DNA of 45,474 nt from an uncultured Oscillospiraceae bacterium (GTDB lineage: Bacteria > Bacillota > Clostridia > Oscillospirales > Oscillospiraceae), in the NCBI GenBank assembly GCA_947589745.1, contig CANQCS010000014.1:1-45474 (forward strand). The letters run 5' to 3'. The notes below the pieces were generated by a model. That model saw nothing but the letters and a program-made list of their open reading frames with translations, did not search any database and was not told the origin of the DNA. Both the position numbers and the translations under genes were made by a program. Shown here piece after piece: positions 31,524 to 39,578 of this stretch. The stretch's first letter is position 1. Each line of letters begins with the position of its first letter.

Positions 31524-33749
31524 ATGGAGGACGAAAAACTCTTTTTTCGCAGGTCCAATATCCTTCTCGGGATATTTCTCCTCTGTCTGGCCTGCTTCGC
31601 GGCCATTCTCTACAACGCCCAAATCGTCAATCAGTCCACCTACCTGGCCCAGTCCACCACCCAGGTGACCACCACCGAGACGGTGGAGACCTCCCGGGGC
31701 ATCCTGACGGACCGCAACGGCAAGGTCCTGGTGTCCAACCAGCAGATCTACTCCGTCACCTTCGACCCCTCCCTGGTCCCCAATCCCAAGGACTCCGGCA
31801 TTTCCAATGACCGGGCGGTGGCCCTGGCGCTGCTGCGCCTGCTGCGCCTCTGCCAGGAGCAGGGCGTCACCTGGACGGACAATCTTCCCGTGACCGCCCA
31901 GGCCCCCTACACCTACACCATCTCCCAGGTCAGCGACACCCAGCGCTCCCGGTTCCAGAAGTTTCTGACCCAGATGGGCTGGTCCGACACGGAGCTGACG
32001 GCCAACACGCTCCAGCCCCTCATGTCCCGCTCTCTCCGGAACGACCTGGGCCTGGAGGCAACGGCCCTGAGCTGCAAGGCCCTGCTGGAGCAGATGCGCA
32101 AGGTCTTTGACCTGCCCGACACCTTCGCGGACCAGGAGGTCCGCCTGGTCTCCGGCGTCCTCTACGAGCTGCGCCTGCGCACCCTGAAGACCAACCCGGT
32201 GACGGAGCTCTACGTCTTTGCCCACGATGTCTCCCCGGAGTTCATCTCCCTGCTCAACGACGGCAATTTCTCCGGCGCGGTGGTCTCCAGCGAGTCCGTG
32301 CGCCTCTACAACACCGACTACGCCGCCCACATCCTGGGCCGCGTGGGCCCCATCTACGACAAGGAGGAGCGGGCCGCCCTCAACGCGCCCTACACCGCCG
32401 CCAAGGAGGCCGGTGAGAGCACCGACGGCATCCGCTGGTACTACATGGACGACAAGGTGGGCAAGTCCGGCGTGGAGAAGGCCTTTGAGACCTACCTGGC
32501 GGGCCTGGACGGCACCAAGCTCATCACCACGGACCAGTCCGGCAAGAAGACCAGCGAGCTCTACTCCATCGAGCCCCAGCCCGGCGGCACTGTGGCCCTG
32601 ACCATCGACATCGACTTCCAGGCCCAGGTGGAGGCCGCGCTGGCCAACGCGGTCCAGCAGATGAACGCGGCCAACGCCGCCGAGAGCGAGGACGGCACCG
32701 TGGACAACACCCGCGGCGGCGGCGCGGCGGTGGTCAGCGTGGCGGACAGCAGCATCCTGGCCCTGGCCACCTACCCCACCTACAGCCAGCGGACCTACGA
32801 GGAGGACCTGCCCATCCTGAACACCACCCCCGGCGGTCCCTTTGTGAACCGTGCCATTTCCGGCACCTACGCCCCCGGCTCCACCTTCAAGCCCATGATG
32901 GCGGTAGCGGCCCTGGAGGAGGGCGCCCTGTCCTCCCCCACGGAGAAAATCCGGGTCCCCGGCTACTGGACCTACCCGGAGATGATCGCTGGCTCCAAGC
33001 CTTTCACCGTCTACTGCTCGAGCCGTGTGGACCACGGCCGCCTCAACGTCTCCCAGGCCATCACCGAGTCCTGCAACGTCTTTTTCTACGAGATGGGCTA
33101 CCGCCTGGGTATCGAGACCATGAACCGCTACGCCCGGGCCTTTGGCCTGGGGGAGCCCACGGGCATTGAGATTGAGGAGAAGACGGGCATCCTGGCCGGT
33201 CCCGAGGAGCGGGAGGCCAAGGGTGAGATCTGGTACGGCGGCGACACGGTCCAGGCGGCCATCGGCCAGTCCGATAACCTGTTCACCCCCCTCCAGCTGG
33301 CCAACTACATTGCCACCCTTCTCCGTGGCGGCGACCGCCTGGACGCCCACCTTCTGGACACCGTCACCAGCTATGACGGCAGCGAGACGATCTTCACTCA
33401 CGAGCCGAAGGTCCTCTCCTCCATTGAGATCTCCGACTCCACCCTGGAGGCGGTCAAGAAGGGCATGGGCAACCTGGTGACCAGCGGCAGCGTGGCAAAA
33501 TACTTTAAAGACTGTACCGTCTCCGCCGGCGCCAAGACCGGTTCCATCCAGTTGGGCAACGACATGACCAACGGCGCGTTTGTATGCTTTGCTCCCTTCG
33601 AGAACCCGGAGATCGCCGTCGCAATCGTCATCGAACGGGGCGGCAGCGGTGCAGCCCTGGCGTCCACTGCCGTGGAGATTTTGAATTGTTACTTTGCGGA
33701 AAGTGACATTGGCACCGTGTTTGTGCCCGAAGGGCAGCTGCTGCCTTAA
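31524..33749 (+). CDS. mrdA: Penicillin-binding protein 2 (class B transpeptidase)
   Basis: A 741-residue cell-elongation transpeptidase. One membrane helix lies near the N-terminus (about 12-34). The dimerisation/pedestal region (about 55-330) starts with ETSRGILTDRNGKVL. The transpeptidase domain has all three motifs: S453-T-F-K (GSTFKP), S516-C-N, and K671-T-G. It crosslinks side-wall peptidoglycan together with RodA and MreC/D. It is longer than E. coli PBP2 (633). ATG follows AAAGGAGA. Last gene of the operon; no terminator of its own, as repeat copy 7 begins 7 bases after the stop. Confidence 0.94.
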   Translation: MEDEKLFFRRSNILLGIFLLCLACFAAILYNAQIVNQSTYLAQSTTQVTTTETVETSRGILTDRNGKVLVSNQQIYSVTFDPSLVPNPKDSGISNDRAVALALLRLLRLCQEQGVTWTDNLPVTAQAPYTYTISQVSDTQRSRFQKFLTQMGWSDTELTANTLQPLMSRSLRNDLGLEATALSCKALLEQMRKVFDLPDTFADQEVRLVSGVLYELRLRTLKTNPVTELYVFAHDVSPEFISLLNDGNFSGAVVSSESVRLYNTDYAAHILGRVGPIYDKEERAALNAPYTAAKEAGESTDGIRWYYMDDKVGKSGVEKAFETYLAGLDGTKLITTDQSGKKTSELYSIEPQPGGTVALTIDIDFQAQVEAALANAVQQMNAANAAESEDGTVDNTRGGGAAVVSVADSSILALATYPTYSQRTYEEDLPILNTTPGGPFVNRAISGTYAPGSTFKPMMAVAALEEGALSSPTEKIRVPGYWTYPEMIAGSKPFTVYCSSRVDHGRLNVSQAITESCNVFFYEMGYRLGIETMNRYARAFGLGEPTGIEIEEKTGILAGPEEREAKGEIWYGGDTVQAAIGQSDNLFTPLQLANYIATLLRGGDRLDAHLLDTVTSYDGSETIFTHEPKVLSSIEISDSTLEAVKKGMGNLVTSGSVAKYFKDCTVSAGAKTGSIQLGNDMTNGAFVCFAPFENPEIAVAIVIERGGSGAALASTAVEILNCYFAESDIGTVFVPEGQLLP

Positions 33750-33756
33750 AATCCTG

Positions 33757-34386
33757 ATGGGGGCTCCGCCCCCACCGGGTTTGATCTGCACCCCCGATGG
33801 GTGCACCCCTGGGTTACTTTTCCCTTGCAGGAAAAGTAACCAAAAGTGCACTCAAGAAAACCAGGAATGGTTTTCTTGAGAATCTTTCCTTAATTTTTTG
33901 TTTTGTTTTGCGCTCGCCCTTTGGCTGGTTTGGTCTAAACCGAACCGGGTCCCGTGTATAGGGGCGAAGCGTCTGTTTCAGTATGTCCCCAAGGAGATCC
34001 TGCTGCGGCGCAAGTTTCGCCGCTTGGGGCGGCGAAACCGGTACATTGGCTGCGCTGGTCGTTTTGACGTTGTCCGCCTGCGTTCTGCTCCGTTCCACTA
34101 CGCACAGGACAGATTTCCGTTTACGGCCCGATACGAAACATTCATCAATTGCGTAGTAGAACGGAGCAACCAGCAGTAAGACTACGGAAAACCAAACCAG
34201 CACCCCCGATGAATGCTTTCCCTGGCCCCTACCCAACACCCATCTGCCCTTAACAAAAAATGTTAGAGGTCCAGCCCTACGGGCTGGCGCCCTTTTGGGT
34301 ACTTTTCCCGCGTGGGAAAAGTACCCCGGGGTGCCCATAGGCACTGAAAGATAATATAAGAGGTGGTAGGGGCCGGAGGCCCCTAC
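33757..34386 (+). repeat. Composite intergenic repeat, copy 7 (full, variants E1/H1)
   Basis: Begins 7 bases after the PBP2 stop. Order of parts as in copies 1 and 6. Core arms are 34086-34104 and 34150-34168 (one mismatch, GTAGTAGAAC), 45 bp apart. The right end GGGGCCGGAGGCCCC is followed by another GTGGGGGCTCCGCCCCC hairpin to about 34415. The GH13 ribosome site starts about 30 bases later. No gene seen. Confidence 0.9.
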
Positions 34387-34460
34387 AGATTGGCACTGTG
34401 GGGGCTCCGCCCCCCTGACCCCCCTGGAGTCCCTACCAACCAAAAAGGAGACCTGTTTTT

Positions 34461-36326
34461 ATGATCTTCAATCCCCGTGACCAAAAATATAAGACCCCCT
34501 ACGGTGCTGTCCCCTGTGGGACAGATATCACTTTGACGCTCCGTCCCAGTGTGGAGGAACGTTTCACATCTTGTATTCTAGTCCTTTATGAGGAATTTTC
34601 CGACACCCGCCATGAAATACCCCTTTCCCCCGCCGGCGAGGAGGACGGCTGCGCCCTCTTCACCTGTACGTATGCGGCGCCGGAGGCGCCGGACCTTCTT
34701 TGGCTCTGCTTCCGCTTTCAGCGGGACAGCGGAGAAACCGTCTGGCTGGGCAAAAACGGCTTCTGCGGCGAGGGCCAGTCCGTCTGCTGGCAGCAGACCG
34801 TCTACGACGCCTCCACCTCCCATCCCGACTGGTTCGGCCGGGGCGTGACATACCAAATTTTTCCAGACCGTTTCTGCCGCCTCTCTATCCCCGATCCCAC
34901 CGGGATGCTGGGCGACCGGGTGGTACACCAGAACTGGCGGGAGCTGATGGAGTATCTGCCGGACGCCCAGGGCGAGATCCGCAACCGGGACTTCTACGGC
35001 GGCAGTTTGCGGGGCATTGAGTCAAAACTGGACTACTTACAGCGCCTGGGTGTCACCACCATCTACCTGAACCCCATCTTTGAGTCCGAGAGCAACCACC
35101 GCTACAACACCGGCAACTACAAGAAGATCGACCCCATGCTGGGGACCGAGGACGATCTGCGCAGCCTCTGCGCCAAGGCCAAGGAACTGGGGATGCACGT
35201 GATGCTGGACGGCGTCTTCAACCACACGGCGGACAACAGCCTCTACTTCAACGCCAAGGGTGCCTACCCCACCCTGGGCGCGGCCCAGAGCAAGGACAGC
35301 CCTTACTACCCCTGGTACGACTTCCAGGACTGGCCCAAGCGCTACAGCAGCTGGTGGGGCATCACCACCATGCCCGCCGTCAACGAGTGGCACCCGGACT
35401 ACATCGACTACATTATCGAGGGCCAGGACTCCGTCATCCGCCGCTGGCTCCGCTGCGGAGCGGACGCCTGGCGTCTGGACGTGGCGGACGAACTCCCCGA
35501 CAGCTTTATCGCCTCTATCCGCCGGGTCATGTTGGAGGAAAAGCCGGACAGCTTCCTCCTGGGCGAGGTCTGGGAGGACGGCAGCAATAAGATCGCGTAC
35601 AGCCAGCGCCGGAAGTATCTCCTGGGTCACGAGACTGACGGCCTGATGAACTACCCCTTCCGGGTCAGCGCTCTGGACTACCTTCGCGGCGGGGACGCCG
35701 CCAACTTCAAGGAGGCCATGGAGACTATCCGGGAGAACTATCCTCCCTTCGCTTTCTACAGCGGCATGAACATGCTGGGCACCCACGACAACCCCCGGGT
35801 CCTCACCATGCTGGGCACAGACCCCCAGGCAGTCCCCCCCACCCGCACGGAGCGGGCCAACTACCGCATGACCTCCGCGGAATACTACCGCGGCAGCCGC
35901 CTTCTCCAGACCGGGGCCATCCTGCTCTACGCTTTCCCCGGCTCCCCCACCGTCTACTACGGCGACGAGGTGGGCATGGAGGGCTTTGAGGACCCCTTCA
36001 ACCGGGGCACGTTTCCCTGGGGTGAAGAGGACTCGACGATTCAGAAACGCTTTATTCGCCTCGGCAAGCTGCGGAACACCCGCCGGTCCCTCCAGCAGGG
36101 GACGCTGCGCTGGCTCTACGCCCAGGGACACGGCCTGGCGTTTGCCCGCGACTATGAGGGCGAGACCACTGTCGCCGCCATCAACGTGGGCGACGGGGCC
36201 CTGTCGCTGACCCTCCCCTGGCCGGGGGCCCTGGCCACGGATGCCCTGACCGGACAGCAGTTTTTGCCGCTCCACGGCTGGGTCACGCTGTCGCTGCCCC
36301 CCATGGATGGGGTGCTCCTCATCTGA
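34461..36326 (+). CDS. GH13 alpha-amylase family enzyme (neopullulanase/cyclomaltodextrinase-like)
   Basis: A 621-residue glycoside hydrolase without a signal peptide, so cytosolic. Residues about 1-120 form a beta-rich N-terminal domain like CBM34. The (beta/alpha)8 barrel begins near WFGRGVTYQIFPDRF. The four GH13 regions are present: DGVFNHT, WRLDVADE (nucleophile Asp about 339), LGEVWED (acid Glu about 369) and GTHDNPR (Asp about 443). An N-terminal domain plus YQIFPDRF are typical of cyclomaltodextrinase/neopullulanase/maltogenic amylase. It would degrade imported maltodextrins. ATG follows AAAAGGAGA. It is a lone gene between repeats, with no transporter nearby. Confidence 0.88.
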   Translation: MIFNPRDQKYKTPYGAVPCGTDITLTLRPSVEERFTSCILVLYEEFSDTRHEIPLSPAGEEDGCALFTCTYAAPEAPDLLWLCFRFQRDSGETVWLGKNGFCGEGQSVCWQQTVYDASTSHPDWFGRGVTYQIFPDRFCRLSIPDPTGMLGDRVVHQNWRELMEYLPDAQGEIRNRDFYGGSLRGIESKLDYLQRLGVTTIYLNPIFESESNHRYNTGNYKKIDPMLGTEDDLRSLCAKAKELGMHVMLDGVFNHTADNSLYFNAKGAYPTLGAAQSKDSPYYPWYDFQDWPKRYSSWWGITTMPAVNEWHPDYIDYIIEGQDSVIRRWLRCGADAWRLDVADELPDSFIASIRRVMLEEKPDSFLLGEVWEDGSNKIAYSQRRKYLLGHETDGLMNYPFRVSALDYLRGGDAANFKEAMETIRENYPPFAFYSGMNMLGTHDNPRVLTMLGTDPQAVPPTRTERANYRMTSAEYYRGSRLLQTGAILLYAFPGSPTVYYGDEVGMEGFEDPFNRGTFPWGEEDSTIQKRFIRLGKLRNTRRSLQQGTLRWLYAQGHGLAFARDYEGETTVAAINVGDGALSLTLPWPGALATDALTGQQFLPLHGWVTLSLPPMDGVLLI

Positions 36327-36334
36327 AAATTGAA

Positions 36335-36350
36335 TGTTTCACGTGAAACA
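36335..36350. promoter_or_regulatory. parS site (perfect)
   Basis: TGTTTCACGTGAAACA, the 16-bp palindrome bound by ParB/Spo0J in Firmicutes, 8 bases after the GH13 stop and just before repeat copy 8. Confidence 0.93.
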
Positions 36351-36363
36351 CTGGCTTTGCTTC

Positions 36364-37071
36364 GGCGGGGTGCTCCCCGCCGGGGCTTTTTTGCACCCTG
36401 ACGGTGCACCGCGCTGTGACTTTTCTCCCGTGAGAAAAGTCACCAAAAGCACGCTCAAGAAAACCAGGAATGGTTTTCTTGAGAATCTTTCCTTATTGTT
36501 TTGTTTATGTTTGCGCTCGCCCTGCAGTTGGTCTCGCCTAAACCGCGCCGGGTCCCGTGTATGAGGCGCTGCGGCTACTTAAATATGTTCTCAAGGAGTT
36601 TGAAGCGCTGGTGCAGGGGCTCATTGGGTGCGTTGGTCGGTTTGTCCGTTGACCTACTGCTGGTTGCTCCGTTCCACTACGCAATTGATACATGTTTCGT
36701 ATCGGACCGTAAACGGAAATCCCTCCTGTGCGTAGTGGAACGGAGCAGGACGCAGTCGGTCAACAAAAACGACCAGCGCACCCAATGTTCCGGTTTCGCC
36801 GCCCCAAGCGGCGAAACTTGCGCCGCAGCAGGATCTCCTTGGGGACATACTAGGGTAGCCGCTTCGCCCCTATACACGGGACCCGGCGCGGTTTAGGAAA
36901 AACAGATTACAGGGGGAGCGCAAACATAAACAAATAATGAGGAAAGATTTTTAAGAAAACCTCGGTTTTCTTAAATGCCCTTTTGGTTACTTTTCCGGCA
37001 AGGGAAAAGTAACCCAGGGGCGCACCCCACCCGGGGGTGCCTACTGACCTGGTGGGGGCCGGAGGCCCCCT
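36364..37071. repeat. Composite intergenic repeat, copy 8 (palindromic, two left arms)
   Basis: The first half (36364-36664) is a plus-oriented left arm with a type E2 spacer. The core follows (arms 36665-36683 and 36729-36747, 45 bp apart). The second half (36748-37071) is a left arm in reverse with a type E1 spacer, stem C as TTTAAGAAAACC, and a closing GC hairpin. There is no right arm, so the whole copy is a 700-bp imperfect palindrome. Further GC hairpins fill 37072-37160. No gene seen. Confidence 0.9.
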
Positions 37072-37169
37072 AGATGTTTCTCGGGGACGTCGAGTCCCCT
37101 CGAACCATTTGACAGTTGCGCCTGTGGCGCACCTGTCGTGGGGCCAGAGGCCCCCACACCCCCAGTCTG

Positions 37170-37185
37170 TGTTTCACGTGAAACA
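37170..37185. promoter_or_regulatory. parS site (perfect)
   Basis: TGTTTCACGTGAAACA, upstream of the parA promoter and just right of repeat copy 8 and its flanking hairpins. Confidence 0.93.
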
Positions 37186-37231
37186 CCCTCTTTCGACTTG
37201 GAAAATTAACAAAGTTTTTATGTCTTTCCTG

Positions 37232-37259
37232 TTGAAAACAAAAAAAAATATGTTATACT
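37232..37259 (+). promoter_or_regulatory. Promoter of parA
   Basis: TTGAAA (37232-37237), 16-bp A-rich spacer, TATACT (37254-37259), about 47 bases upstream of the start. The nearest parS lies 46 bases upstream, so ParB binding could influence it. Confidence 0.7.
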
Positions 37260-37306
37260 AAAGAATACCATAAGATACTGGAACCATAGTGCTTTGGAGG
37301 TGGAGT

Positions 37307-38065
37307 ATGGCCAAGATCGTCGCCGTCGTCAATCAAAAGGGCGGCGTGGGCAAAACTACCACCTGCGTCAACCTGACCGCAGCACTGAAGGAAAAAGGCC
37401 AGCGGGTCCTGCTCTGTGACTTTGACCCCCAGGCCAACGCCACCTCTGGCATGGGCGTGGACAAGGGCCTCTCCCAGGGCGTCTACGACGTGCTCATCAA
37501 CGGCGTGGAGCCGGAAAAACGTGTGGTACATACCCGATACGGCGACGTGCTGCCGTCCTCTAAGGGGCTGGCCGGGGCCGGCGTGGAGATGGTGGGGATG
37601 GAAGGCCGGGAGCGGTTGCTGCGCAAGGCGTTGGAACAGCTCTCCCCCAACTACGACTACATCTTTATTGACTGTCCTCCCTCATTGGAGCTGTTGACCC
37701 TGAACGGGCTGTGCGCCGCCGACAGCGTTCTTGTGCCGGTGCAGAGCGAATACTATGCCCTGGAGGGTCTCAGCGATCTGATGTACACCATCCGGGCGGT
37801 CCGGCGGGGACTGAATCCCCGGCTGGATCTTGAGGGTGTGCTGATGACCATGTTCGACAGCCGCACCAATCTTGCCATGCAGGTGGCCGGTGAGGTGAAG
37901 CGCTTCTTTCCGGGGAAGGTGTACGCCACGGTGATCCCCAGGAACGTGCGTCTCAGCGAGGCGCCCAGCCATGGGAAACCCATCACCGCCTACGACCGCA
38001 GCTCCAGGGGCTGCGAGGCCTATACCGCCTTAGCGGAAGAATTTTTGAGAAAGAATCAACACTGA
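37307..38065 (+). CDS. parA: Chromosome-partitioning ATPase ParA/Soj
   Basis: A 252-residue deviant-Walker ATPase: KGGVGKTT at 11-18, Walker A' CDFDPQANAT, Walker B FIDCPPSLELLT. ATP-dependent binding to nonspecific DNA and release by ParB drive origin segregation; in B. subtilis Soj also controls DnaA. The short N-terminus without an HTH marks the chromosomal (type Ib-like) form. ATG at 37307 follows TTTGGAGG; the frame is open a few codons upstream. It precedes parB by 19 bases and lies between parS sites. Confidence 0.95.
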   Translation: MAKIVAVVNQKGGVGKTTTCVNLTAALKEKGQRVLLCDFDPQANATSGMGVDKGLSQGVYDVLINGVEPEKRVVHTRYGDVLPSSKGLAGAGVEMVGMEGRERLLRKALEQLSPNYDYIFIDCPPSLELLTLNGLCAADSVLVPVQSEYYALEGLSDLMYTIRAVRRGLNPRLDLEGVLMTMFDSRTNLAMQVAGEVKRFFPGKVYATVIPRNVRLSEAPSHGKPITAYDRSSRGCEAYTALAEEFLRKNQH

Positions 38066-38084
38066 CAGAAAGGAGGCGAGCGCG

Positions 38085-38951
38085 TTGGCGCCAAAAGAAA
38101 AAGGCCTGGGAAAAGGTATCAATGCCCTCCTGGGCGACGATTTCTCCGCTGATTTCTCCGCACCCGCCTCTACCCTGCCTGTCTCCCAGATCGAGAGCTG
38201 CCGGAACCAGCCCAGGCACATTTTTGACCCGGAGAAGCTGGAGGAGCTGGCTGATTCCATCCGGCAGCACGGCATCATCCAACCCCTGACCGTCCGCCGG
38301 CTGAGCTCCGGGTACTATCAGATCATCGCCGGTGAGCGGCGGTGGCGGGCCGCCAAGCTGGCGGGACTCCAGGAGGTCCCCGCTGTAGTGATCGAGGCCG
38401 ACGACCGCAAGGCCATGGAGCTGGCCATGATCGAGAACCTCCAGCGGGAGGACCTGAACCCCATCGAGGAAGCCCAGGGATTTCGCTCCCTGGTTACCAA
38501 GTTCGGACTGACCCAGGAGCAGGCCGCCCAGCGGGTGGGAAAATCCCGCAGCGCGGTGTCCAACACCATGCGGCTACTTGAGCTGGAACAGCCGGTCCTG
38601 GACTTGGTGGAAAATGGGACCCTGTCAGCGGGCCATGCCAGAGCGCTGCTGCCGCTGTCCTCCGACCAGCGGCTGACGGCCGCAAAAGAGATCATTGACA
38701 AGTCGTTGAGCGTCCGGCAGACGGAACAGCTGGTGAAGCGCCTCCTGGACCGGAAGCCTGACAAAAAGGAGCCTCCCCCCTCCCCTGCCGTCAACTACGT
38801 GGCCGCGGCGGAGCGGGAGCTGTCGGCCCGGTTAGGCCGGGCCTGCCACATTGCCCAGGGCAAGAAAAAAGGCAAGGTGGAGATCGAGTATTACGGTGTG
38901 GACGATCTGAACGAGCTTCTGGAAGCTCTGGACAAGATCGGCACCTGGTAA
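38085..38951 (+). CDS. parB: ParB/Spo0J partition protein
   Basis: A 288-residue CTP-dependent DNA clamp. The N-terminal tail KGLGKGINALLGDD is the ParA-activating peptide. The ParB/Srx domain has GERRWRAAK (CTP-binding GERRxRA box) and the ENLQREDLNPIEEA stretch. The HTH (LTQEQAAQRVGKSRSAVSNTMRLLEL) reads parS. A C-terminal dimerisation domain follows after a Pro-rich linker. The start is TTG at 38085 with AAAGGAGG upstream. A parS site begins 3 bases after the stop. The Spo0J rather than Noc identity is inferred from linkage to parA. Confidence 0.95.
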   Translation: MAPKEKGLGKGINALLGDDFSADFSAPASTLPVSQIESCRNQPRHIFDPEKLEELADSIRQHGIIQPLTVRRLSSGYYQIIAGERRWRAAKLAGLQEVPAVVIEADDRKAMELAMIENLQREDLNPIEEAQGFRSLVTKFGLTQEQAAQRVGKSRSAVSNTMRLLELEQPVLDLVENGTLSAGHARALLPLSSDQRLTAAKEIIDKSLSVRQTEQLVKRLLDRKPDKKEPPPSPAVNYVAAAERELSARLGRACHIAQGKKKGKVEIEYYGVDDLNELLEALDKIGTW

Positions 38952-38953
38952 TA

Positions 38954-38969
38954 TGTTTCACGTGAAACA
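38954..38969. promoter_or_regulatory. parS site (perfect)
   Basis: TGTTTCACGTGAAACA, 3 bases after the parB stop and directly before repeat copy 9. Confidence 0.93.
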
Positions 38970-38977
38970 GGGCCTGT

Positions 38978-39558
38978 ATGCACCCTGCAGGTGCACCGCA
39001 GTGTGACTTTTTGCCCGTGCAAAAAGTCACCAAAAACACGCTTAAGAAAACCCTTTGGTTTTCTTAAGAATCTTTCCTTAATGTTTCGTTGAGTTTTGCG
39101 CTCCCCCTTTGGTCTGGCTTGTCTAAACCGTTCTTGCTTCCGTGTATAGGAGCGAAGCGACTGTTTCAGTATGTTCCCAAGGAATTTTAAGCGCTGGTGC
39201 AGGGGCTCATTGGGTGCGCTGGTCGTTTTTGTTGACCGACTGCGCTCTGCTCCGTTCCACTACGCAATTGACAAATGTTTCGTGACGCACCCGAATAGAA
39301 CCGCGCCATCAATTGCGTAGTGGAACGGAGCAACCAGCAGTAAGACTACGGCAAAACCAACACCGCAGTACCGATGAAAGCTTTCTCTGGCCACTAGTTC
39401 AACCACCCATCTGCCCTTAACCGTCCTCCCTGGGGATTCTTAAGGGGCCCCAGCCCCTTAAGCAATTTTTTGGTTACTTTTTGTTTGCACAAAAAGTAAC
39501 CCAGGGTCAGCCTGCACCCGCAGGGTGCAAAAAGCCATCCAGGGGCTGGAAGCCCCTT
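38978..39558 (+). repeat. Composite intergenic repeat, copy 9 (full, variants E2/H2)
   Basis: Lies between parS/parB and serS. Its stems differ most: hairpin B is GTGACTTTTTGC / GCAAAAAGTCAC and C is CTTAAGAAAACC / GGTTTTCTTAAG, with pairing kept. Core arms are 39248-39266 and 39314-39332, 47 bp apart. Both core halves are of the same type, so the inverted repeat extends to TGCGCAATTGA-like 24-bp arms. The right arm is H2. It ends 3-4 bases before the serS ribosome site. No gene seen. Confidence 0.88.
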
Positions 39559-39578
39559 CGCAGGAGTGATAGAAAACA

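Noticed and set aside
7957-39558. CRISPR array
   Set aside because: Copies are hundreds of bases long, separated by genes, and lack short regular spacers; no cas gene is seen.
7957-39558. Insertion sequence or classical MITE
   Set aside because: No transposase is present, and I could not find a constant target-site duplication or simple terminal repeats at the copy edges. A mobile origin remains possible but is not shown.
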